From JAHBVH01 sp034432375 (lineage in GTDB: Bacteria > Chloroflexota > Anaerolineae > Caldilineales > Caldilineaceae), in assembly GCA_034432375.1 (NCBI GenBank), contig DAOUCA010000107.1, positions 1-64,000 of the forward strand: DNA of 64,000 nucleotides, in the 5' to 3' direction. This document shows, in pieces, positions 27,165-33,612 of this stretch; the first letter of the stretch is position 1, and each line of letters starts with the position of its first letter. The notes under the pieces are model-generated. The model was not told the origin of the DNA. It saw only the letters and a list, made by a program, of their open reading frames with translations, and ran no database searches. A program made the position numbers and the translations under genes.

Positions 27165-27422
27165 TCACCCACAACCACCACCGGGATGATCGCACGCATA
27201 CACCGCCGGGGTCAGCGACGTCCCGGCCAATTGGTCAAGCAAAACCGAAGCGGAACTGGCGGTCATCGCCAAAATCACAGCGGAAATGATGACAGGATGA
27301 AGGGTGTATTTCAAGCTAGGGCAAGATTCAGGGACGGGCGCGCATTTCGGGCAGACGCTGATCTTCTCACACCCGTAACAAATCCGCGTTGCCCTCAAAT
27401 CCGTGCCCATACAGACGAGCAA
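27165..27422 (-). pseudogene. Small secreted-peptide gene copy 1 (5' end replaced)
   Basis: The last ~42 codons (27165 to ~27293) encode AVILAMTASSASVLLDQL then AGTSLTPAVYACDHPGGGCG. This is near-identical to the intact peptide gene at 29178-29348, also at DNA level. The first ~43 codons differ: no signal-like basic start, and instead a Cys-rich stretch (CYGCEKISVCPKC). The only upstream starts are TTG or an internal ATG without a ribosome site. I think the 5' part was replaced, leaving a remnant or a chimera. A GTG within AVIL could still allow a shortened product. Confidence 0.5.
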
Positions 27423-27579
27423 TCATCCTTGCATCAAACCTGAAATGCACCCAATAATGACTATCAGCAGTCTTATGATAAATGTAGTCGATAGTGGTGC
27501 TCTTAGCGCTTAGCGCGTTTATTTGGCAGCGTGAATGGACGCAACTATGCGCGGTGTATTTCTCTTGTAGGTCGGCTTT

Positions 27580-27701
27580 GGGTGCGTTCCAAAATTAGGG
27601 TAAACGTCCCCGGCACAGGCGAAAAATTGGTTCGTTTGCGTACCATTTCCCCGCCTGTGCCGGGGACGTTGTGAATCTCACCCTTTCTCTGGGACGCACC
27701 C
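27580..27701. repeat. 122-bp palindromic element
   Basis: Ends GGGTGCGTTCC and GGGACGCACCC are inverted. An inner stem AACGTCCCCGGCACAGGCG pairs with CGCCTGTGCCGGGGACGTT, perfect over 19 bp. The core resembles family B (GGGGACGGCACA), so both may be related REP elements. It fills most of the space before the TPR gene. Confidence 0.85.
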
Positions 27702-27804
27702 GCCGGCTTTGTAGCCGTTGCTCCGAATTCATTCCCGTGATAAAATAACATATCGAAGCACAAACGCGCCCGGCAATGTGTGCGCTGTCCTAAGGGAGCA
27801 GCAG

Positions 27805-29049
27805 ATGAGCAGTAACGAAGAGTCCTCTATCGATACCCCACCACCCGCCCCGTCACAGTACACTACCCTCTTTGAAGAATATGTCGTGCGCAGCATCCAG
27901 GCAACACGGGATGCGATCCCGGCCGATGCGCTCTTTCTAGAGGTAGAAGTGCGGGAACGGGCAATGCATCTATTGAGTTTTGGCTTGGAGGTAGATGCCG
28001 CGTGGGCGCATGTGCGCGACCTGATCCTGTGCATTGCGCCGAAGATGGAGCAGGCCGGTCATCGTGAGGATTGGCTGGAGTATTTGACAGAAGGATTGGC
28101 GTGTAGCCAGCAACAGAACGACAACCTCTCCACCGCTGAATTTCAGTGGCATATCGGCCACCTCCAACGGTTACAGAGTCAATTTGTATTGGCACGTCAA
28201 AACTTGAACGCAAGCGCCGCTACATTTGCTGTCGTGGGCAATCCAAGGGGGCAGGCGCGCGCTTGGAATGAATTGGGCCACATGGCCTGGCATCAACAAC
28301 AACATGCCGAGGCGCAACAGCTTGCCGAAGCGGCGTTAGCTTGTTTGGAGGCCACCGACCTGGAAAGGGCAGCCAGTCTCTCTGTTTTAGGATTGGTGGC
28401 GGTGAGTTGGCGGCATTGGTCAGAAGGAGAGTATTATTTCAGCAAGGCGCTGCAAATTCGCACAGCTTATGGTGACCAGCAACGGATGGCATGGACCATG
28501 CAACATATGGGCTATGTGCACCGCAGTAAAGGCGATCTTGTGGCGGCTATTCCTTATTACGCGGAGGCGACTCAAATCCTCACGGCGATTAATGATCAGC
28601 GTAATTGTGCTATTACTCAGATGAGCCTGGGTATTCTCTACTATTTAAGCCAGCAGTATACCGAGGCGTTGACCATTTTTGCGCAAGCCGAAGCAGCATT
28701 CCAAAATGCCCACGATATTCTTCATCTCGCAAAGATTTTCACCAATCGCGGACTCGTTTATCTAGCCATGGGTGACTGGCAACAAGCCAAAGATGTCTTT
28801 GCCGTTAGCACCGCGTTATATGAAAAATTGCAAGACCTCTATGCGCACATTAATGCACTCGACGGTTTGGGCTTGGCGTATATAGGTCTTGGCTTGTACG
28901 ATGAAGCAGTTCAGAGCTTTGAAGTGGCGCTTGACCGCTTGCCATTGATCCAAGGGCATCCGAGCTACCCGAACTTTGTGAAAGAGCTAAGTGTCCATCT
29001 GCAAGAGGCCCAAACCAAGCGTGAGCGCTCAAACGACCACTTTGGGTAA
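27805..29049 (+). CDS. TPR-repeat protein, possibly regulatory
   Basis: 414-aa cytoplasmic protein. It has an acidic, Pro-rich N-terminus (about 1-20) and a helical ~110-residue region with no motif that I recognise. At least six TPR units follow from ~120 to 400 (AWNELGHMAWHQQQHAEAQQLAEAAL, AKIFTNRGLVYLAMGDWQQA, INALDGLGLAYIGLGLYDEAV, each read in part). No HTH, ATPase or enzyme domain is visible, so it would act by protein or peptide binding. I start at the ATG at 27805 (GGGAG 7-8 nt upstream). It lies between two homologous small secreted-peptide loci on the other strand, which invites comparison with Rap/Phr-type TPR receptors. That is inference. Confidence 0.75.
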   Translation: MSSNEESSIDTPPPAPSQYTTLFEEYVVRSIQATRDAIPADALFLEVEVRERAMHLLSFGLEVDAAWAHVRDLILCIAPKMEQAGHREDWLEYLTEGLACSQQQNDNLSTAEFQWHIGHLQRLQSQFVLARQNLNASAATFAVVGNPRGQARAWNELGHMAWHQQQHAEAQQLAEAALACLEATDLERAASLSVLGLVAVSWRHWSEGEYYFSKALQIRTAYGDQQRMAWTMQHMGYVHRSKGDLVAAIPYYAEATQILTAINDQRNCAITQMSLGILYYLSQQYTEALTIFAQAEAAFQNAHDILHLAKIFTNRGLVYLAMGDWQQAKDVFAVSTALYEKLQDLYAHINALDGLGLAYIGLGLYDEAVQSFEVALDRLPLIQGHPSYPNFVKELSVHLQEAQTKRERSNDHFG

Positions 29050-29086
29050 CGCAGTAGAGTTTATCTCGATTTAATTTTTACACCTG

Positions 29087-29152
29087 TGACAACCTTCATA
29101 GGATGACAAGATTATTGTAATGCATCATCTTGTCATCCTATGAAGGTTGTCA
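29087..29152. terminator. 26-bp perfect hairpin between convergent genes
   Basis: 29087-29112 (TGACAACCTTCATAGGATGA...) is the exact complement of 29127-29152 with a 14-nt loop. It lies 38 nt after the TPR stop and 26 nt after the stop of the convergent peptide gene, so it probably ends transcription from both sides. U-tracts are lacking, so it could also be an inserted palindrome. Confidence 0.6.
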
Positions 29153-29177
29153 GTTACGCTACACAACAGCTTTATGA

Positions 29178-29348
29178 TCAACCACAGCCGCTGTCTTGTG
29201 GCTCGCACGCATACACCGCCGGGGTCAGCGAAGTCCCGGCCAGTTTATCGAGCAAAACCGAAGCGGAACTGGCGGTCATCGCCAGAATCACGGCGGTAGC
29301 AAGCACAACGGCCAAACGACGGGGGTTAGAGAGTAAATTCACATTCAT
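29178..29348 (-). CDS. Small secreted or membrane peptide (56 aa), copy 2
   Basis: Too short to be picked up by a length cut-off, but well formed. AGGAGG lies 8 nt before ATG 29348, and the frame runs to TGA at 29178. The N-terminus is MNVNLLSNPRRLAVVLATAV, with two arginines before a hydrophobic core, and a Ser/Ala-rich stretch (MTASSAS) follows that suits signal peptidase cleavage. The mature part would be ~26 residues: VLLDKLAGTSLTPAVYAC then EPQDSGCG, with two cysteines. The end (AVYACxxxxxGCG) is shared with the remnant at 27165. Secreted disulfide peptide, signalling peptide or small membrane protein are all possible. No maturation enzyme is adjacent. Confidence 0.65.
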   Translation of the reverse strand: MNVNLLSNPRRLAVVLATAVILAMTASSASVLLDKLAGTSLTPAVYACEPQDSGCG

Positions 29349-29757
29349 GAGAAAGCCTCCTCTTGCGTTGAAGAAGGCTCATCGAGTTGAGGGATCCCAC
29401 CGCTGCGCCGGCAAATGGCCGGGCAACGGTCCATGCATGGTTCCCCAACGAGCAAAGATGATTGGTCGTTTGTCCGTAGTCATTTGGTCGTGGTCATTGG
29501 GTCGTTGTCTGTATCGTGGGCGATGACGTTTGATGGTGGACCAGTTGACTGCGGACTGTTTTCGTTTGTCAAGACCTCTCCAGCATAGCGGGCGGGTCGT
29601 GCATCCGGGGCGTTGCAGTCGTGAAAGCAATGCACGATTAGCGTGCAACTGACTGCATGGCTGTGGGCAGAGGAGAGTGTAAAGACGACTGACTACGTGA
29701 CTTTGGACCAAACGACGACTGACACCGAATTTACTATCTTTAGGTTGAGGTTGATCT
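29349..29757. other. Intergenic region, low complexity
   Basis: 409 nt. The left end carries the ribosome site of the small peptide gene. The rest has degenerate direct repeats (GGTCGTTTGTC, GGTCGTGGTCATT, GGTCGTTGTC near 29462-29510; ACGACTGAC near 29685-29720) and a weak palindrome GTGCATTGC/GCAATGCAC-like around 29600-29640. No gene is supported. Confidence 0.5.
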
Positions 29758-31122
29758 ATGTCTTACTATCCTGACTTTGCAGCACTGCTCGATCAACATC
29801 TGTCGGCACGCGAGCGCTCCGGTGCATGGTTGGCCCAACGGCTTGGCGTCAACCCGGCCACCGTCTCCCGTTGGCGCACGGGCGACTCGCGCCCCAGCCG
29901 CCCCGAAGTGCTCACCCAGATTGCCGATCTGCTGAATCTCGCGCACGAAGAGCACAACCAACTTGTGCAAGCTGCCGGTTACGGCGTCACGGTGGCGCAA
30001 CCAGCCGCGCCCCCCCCCACCGCCACGCCACCACAAAGCCCGCCACCTCGCCACGACTACTATCCCTCTGCCACCCTCCAGACCAGCCCGCGGCAACCCT
30101 ACCCGCCAACCTATCGCCAAGCGGAGATTGCTACGATTGCGCAGTGGGTCGAGATTGGGGGGAGTGGTATTCTGCTTGGGCTGGCCGGCAGCGGCGTTTC
30201 AACCATCTTGCGCCATCTGATCAACCACCCGGCGCTCCTGGCGACGGGGTGGAACTCTGTCTACCCCGTCATCCCCCTCGCCCCCGTTATCCCGGTCTGG
30301 ATCGAGTTGCAGCCCGCGGCCCAGCCAACGATGACGCCGCCACTACTCTACCGCCTCTTTCTGCGTGGCATCTTGGAAGCCGCATCGCGCACCCCCACTG
30401 CCTTCCCGCCCCCCTTGATCGAAGCCGCGCATCGCTATCTCGACACCAACGACCCCATCCGCTTGTTGACCAGCCTCTCCGCGGTGCTGACCCACTGCCA
30501 GGCCGAGGGCCGAATACTGCTCGTGATCATCGACCGCCTGGACCGGCTGACGACTGACGACCAACGGCAGCTTGGCGATACCTTGCGTGCGCTGCGCGAC
30601 CAATTTCGCCAGACCTTGCTCTTGCTCATGGGCATGCGCATGAGCCCCACCTATCTCGACCAGCTCTTTGCGCTGGGTGATCTGGGCCGCCTGCTCTCCA
30701 CCCATCGCTGCATCGTCGGTGCTCTCTGTGCGCGCGACAGCCACTTGATCATCGACCGGCGCACGTACCACACCGATCGCCGGCCTACCGCCCTTGATCG
30801 CCAAACCTTTCTCGTGCTCAGCGGTGGCTATCCCACCTTGCTCAAAGCGGTGATCGAGTGGTGGTTGATCCAACCATCACCGCCGCCGCATAGCGCCTGG
30901 CAACCACTGCTCTTGCAAGAAATGGGCATCCAACTCCGTCTGCACGCGATCTGGTGCTGCCTGTCCCCGCAAGAGCAAGCCGCGCTCCGCATGGTGATAG
31001 CCACCCCGGGCACTGCGCTCCTCACCGATCCGGTGGGTGAGCGGCTTGCCCAACTCGGCCTCTGCTGCCCCACCGCACAAGGGTGGCAACTCGCCGGTAC
31101 CTTGTTGATGGGCTTGGGCTGA
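29758..31122 (+). CDS. XRE-type HTH protein with degenerate P-loop ATPase-like domain
   Basis: 454-aa protein. Residues 5-75 form an XRE HTH (WLAQRLGVNPATVSRWRTGD). A ~45-residue Pro-rich linker follows (AAPPPTATPPQSPPPR), then a STAND/AAA-like domain. The P-loop position reads GLAGSGVST (141-149), so the essential Lys is Val147. Walker B is intact (ILLVIIDRLDRL). The C-terminus has a winged-helix-like part (LSPQEQAALRMVIATPG). Relatives with intact P-loops pair a DNA-binding HTH with an ATP-driven switch. Here nucleotide binding is probably lost or altered. Start ATG 29758 with GAGG upstream. It stands alone between repeat-rich spacers. Confidence 0.75.
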   Translation: MSYYPDFAALLDQHLSARERSGAWLAQRLGVNPATVSRWRTGDSRPSRPEVLTQIADLLNLAHEEHNQLVQAAGYGVTVAQPAAPPPTATPPQSPPPRHDYYPSATLQTSPRQPYPPTYRQAEIATIAQWVEIGGSGILLGLAGSGVSTILRHLINHPALLATGWNSVYPVIPLAPVIPVWIELQPAAQPTMTPPLLYRLFLRGILEAASRTPTAFPPPLIEAAHRYLDTNDPIRLLTSLSAVLTHCQAEGRILLVIIDRLDRLTTDDQRQLGDTLRALRDQFRQTLLLLMGMRMSPTYLDQLFALGDLGRLLSTHRCIVGALCARDSHLIIDRRTYHTDRRPTALDRQTFLVLSGGYPTLLKAVIEWWLIQPSPPPHSAWQPLLLQEMGIQLRLHAIWCCLSPQEQAALRMVIATPGTALLTDPVGERLAQLGLCCPTAQGWQLAGTLLMGLG

Positions 31123-31215
31123 AGGGTGATAAGCTTGGCCGGTAGGGTTGTGTGGATGCTGGAGGAGTTCTGTAGAGATCCAGTAGATCCGCCAGAAAGT
31201 ATTTTGGGTATACTC

Positions 31216-31563
31216 ATAGACTAATCATGTAAAAGTCATCTATAAGTAAAGTTCAAGAAATTCCTGGAAATAAATTCGTTAGGCCACTCCAGAAAAATAA
31301 GTATCCATAACTATTTGCTTTTCTTCGTGTGCCTTCATGTGCCTTCATGTGCCTTCGTGTGCCTTCGTGTGTCTTCCTGGATCATTAAATTCTTGGAATA
31401 GCCTTATAGCGGAGGCTGAGCGGGTGCCTGCTGGGCGCGAAGCCAAAGCGGCTCTGGCTTCGACAAGCTCAGTCTGCGTTTTCAAAAGGCTTTCTGCACT
31501 TTACTTAATAGAGTTACTTTTACACGAGAGCGGCTGTATGACTTTTAAGGGTTTTATCTATCA
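31216..31563 (+). repeat. Family A element, copy 3, split by a 265-bp insertion
   Basis: The left end ATAGACTAATCATGTAAAAG (31216-) and the remaining core and right end (GAGTTACTTTTACACGAGAG to 31563) match the intact copies. They are separated by 31243-31507. The joined flanks reconstruct an 80-90 bp element like that at 37268. Confidence 0.82.
31243..31507. mobile_element. 265-bp insertion with 10-bp terminal inverted repeats
   Basis: TAAGTAAAGT at 31243-31252 and ACTTTACTTA at 31498-31507 are exact inverted ends. Flanking TA suggests a 2-bp target duplication. Inside are five 11-bp tandem units (GTGCCTTCATG type, 31328-31376) and a GGCTTCGACAAGCTCAG motif (31458-). It has no transposase, so it would be a non-autonomous MITE-like element. 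Confidence 0.6.
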
Positions 31564-31711
31564 GTAGACTGCAATCGAGTAGTGAGCACGCCACGTGCGA
31601 ACTATGTCACTCTGCAAGAGTCTCCAAGGTATCTACCCTCGAAGATTCTTGCAGAATGAGCGGCCGGTAAATCACAGAATGAGCATTTTTCACTTTCCAT
31701 GAGGTTGTGTA

Positions 31712-33589
31712 ATGGCTGTCACTGTTGAGACCCGTCTATCCCAGGAGTACCCACCCTATTGCATCGCCCTGCTCGAACAGCTCTTTGCTGACAGCCGGAC
31801 GGTCGTGATCACCAAACAGTTCACCGAAGGGCAGAGCGGCACCTTTGTGCTCTTGGTCGAGCCAACCGATCAACAGGGTGAGCGTGCGTTGCCGGCGGTC
31901 GTCAAAATCGGCCCCCGCCATCTGTTGGAAGAAGAGCAACACGCTGCCCAAACGTATATGGCCGACCGGCTGCCCGACTTTGTGCCCTTCGGCGACGCCC
32001 TGGCCACGGTTAATGTCAGCGGAGCCGCCGGTAGCACAGAAACGTATAGCGCGGCTCGCTATGCGCTGGCCGGCAATGGCATCTTTACGATTGAGACATT
32101 GCGCGGCTATGCCCTCCACGCGCCGCAGGATGCGCTGTGGACAGTCTTGGAAAAGCGGCTCTTCCCCCAATTCGATCGCATTTGGTCCAGCCGCGCCGCA
32201 CCGCTGTCGCGCCGAGTCAGCGCGACCTATGACCGTGTCCTGCCGGTCAATCTGCTGCTGGAGGCGACGACAACGATGCCGACCGCCGTGGCTACCCTCG
32301 ACGCGTCGGCAGATCCGGCCGCCTACCCCCCGTTGCAGCATGGCGATGGCGTACAATTGCGCAACTTTGTCGTTACCGAAATTGAAGCCGCAGCGCAGAC
32401 GCTCACCCTCAATCTGCCCAACACCGAACCACTACGAACGGATGCCTATCGCGTACGCATCCGCAATGTCGCCAACATCGCCCAATACAAGCTGCACGAC
32501 CCGGCTGCTGGGTTGACGGGACAGGTGATCACCACCCGCCACATGCTCTTGCGCGCCGCGGTGGCCGCGGTGCTGCCCCCCACTGTCGATCTCACACAAC
32601 AGTTGCTGCCCCTGCCCACCGCCGCCGCGACTTTCCCCACGAACCCGCTGCTGCCCAATCCCCTGTTGCAATGGCCCGCCCTGTTGCGCGAAGTGCTGCC
32701 CATGCGCATTGGCACTGTCCACGGCGATCTCAACACCGGCAACGTGCTGATCGATGTCGAAGCCAAGGCGACCTTTATCATTGACTGTGCCCACGCCCAC
32801 CACGACCACGCCCTCTATGATCTGGCGCGGCTGGAGAGCGAACTGCTGCTCCATCTGGTGGCCGACCGCTTCTTTGACGCCAATCTACCGCCAACGGCCA
32901 TCTATGAGCTCTATACCTGGCTTGACTTTGTCACCAAGCGTGCACCGAATTCATCGGGCCTCTTTTCGCTGCCAGAGCCGCTGCTGCAAACGATGCCACC
33001 GTTACAGGGCGCCTTTATCGCCCTGACCACAATCCGCAACGCGGCCCGTCGCTACCTCGCCGATCCCGCACAGTGGCGCGAATATTATGTGGCGTTGACG
33101 CTCACGCTGCTGGGGTCGCTCAAATTTGCCACCTTGGATCGGGTGCCCGCCGGTATGAATCCCAAGGCGGTCGCCTTTTGGGGCGCGGCGACCCTCTTGG
33201 CGCAATTGGCGCAGTCAGTGAACTTGCTGCATATCGATTGGCGGCGGGTCGCCGTGCACGAAGTAGCCGCGGCGCCAGGGGCAACGGCTGATGGGAAACC
33301 GAATGTCTATGTGGAACCCGCCACGATGCAGCAAGGCGATGTTACTCATGATGTCACCCATGATCACCGGCAAGGCGTCTTTTTTGAGGGCAATCAATCG
33401 GTCCAGATCAGCGGCAACGTGATCAGCGGTGGCACGCACAACACGACTAACGCGACCAACATGACCAATTTCAATGGCCCCGTGACGGGGTCGATCCACA
33501 CCGGTAGCGGGGATATCCATGTGAGCGGGGCGGGAACGGGGGGCGCTGATGCGCGCGAGGATCGGGATCAGTCGGTAAAAAAAAAGTAG
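31712..33589 (+). CDS. TCAD9/aminoglycoside-phosphotransferase-like protein
   Basis: 625-aa predicted phosphotransferase. The N-lobe has VVKIG (Lys65, the probable ATP-contacting Lys). A beta-rich insert occupies ~205-255. The catalytic loop is VHGDLNTGNVLID (His337, Asp339, Asn344), followed by the metal-binding FIIDCAHAHH (Asp358) and YDLARLE, as in APH-type kinases. The architecture fits ternary-complex-associated domain 9 of bacterial conflict systems. After ~545 comes a Thr/Asn/Gly-rich tail of short beta repeats (VQISGNVISGGTHNTTN, SIHTGSGDIHVSG). The last codons form a nine-A run, then TAG, which overlaps the GTG of the next gene. GAGG precedes ATG 31712. Confidence 0.75.
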   Translation: MAVTVETRLSQEYPPYCIALLEQLFADSRTVVITKQFTEGQSGTFVLLVEPTDQQGERALPAVVKIGPRHLLEEEQHAAQTYMADRLPDFVPFGDALATVNVSGAAGSTETYSAARYALAGNGIFTIETLRGYALHAPQDALWTVLEKRLFPQFDRIWSSRAAPLSRRVSATYDRVLPVNLLLEATTTMPTAVATLDASADPAAYPPLQHGDGVQLRNFVVTEIEAAAQTLTLNLPNTEPLRTDAYRVRIRNVANIAQYKLHDPAAGLTGQVITTRHMLLRAAVAAVLPPTVDLTQQLLPLPTAAATFPTNPLLPNPLLQWPALLREVLPMRIGTVHGDLNTGNVLIDVEAKATFIIDCAHAHHDHALYDLARLESELLLHLVADRFFDANLPPTAIYELYTWLDFVTKRAPNSSGLFSLPEPLLQTMPPLQGAFIALTTIRNAARRYLADPAQWREYYVALTLTLLGSLKFATLDRVPAGMNPKAVAFWGAATLLAQLAQSVNLLHIDWRRVAVHEVAAAPGATADGKPNVYVEPATMQQGDVTHDVTHDHRQGVFFEGNQSVQISGNVISGGTHNTTNATNMTNFNGPVTGSIHTGSGDIHVSGAGTGGADAREDRDQSVKKK

Positions 33590-33612
33590 TGGATGACGCC
33601 ACCGCGATCCAC
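33580..33612 (+). promoter_or_regulatory. Candidate -1 ribosomal frameshift site
   Basis: A-AAA-AAG lies in the zero frame at 33580-33586, directly before the TAG stop (33587-33589). This heptamer is the E. coli dnaX type. A -1 slip leads into GTA-GTG-GAT, the frame of the next gene. A hairpin follows: GTGGAT (33589-33594), a 2-nt bulge and CGC, paired with GCG-ATCCAC (33604-33612). The spacer is only 2 nt, shorter than usual. Slippage would make a ~1527-residue fusion. Confidence 0.4.

Larger units (their letters stand above)
31123..31711. other. 589-bp intergenic region holding nested repeats
   Basis: It contains the split family-A element (31216-31563) with its 265-bp insert, then ~150 bp with no feature except an imperfect dyad, CACTCTGCAAGAGT with TCTTGCAGAATGAG, before the ribosome site (GAGG) of the TCAD9 gene. 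No ORF is supported. Confidence 0.7.

Noticed and set aside
29826..30557. 243-aa plus-strand ORF inside the XRE gene
   Set aside because: Shadow frame: Pro/Arg/His-rich composition, while the overlapping frame has clear HTH and ATPase-like domains and a ribosome site.
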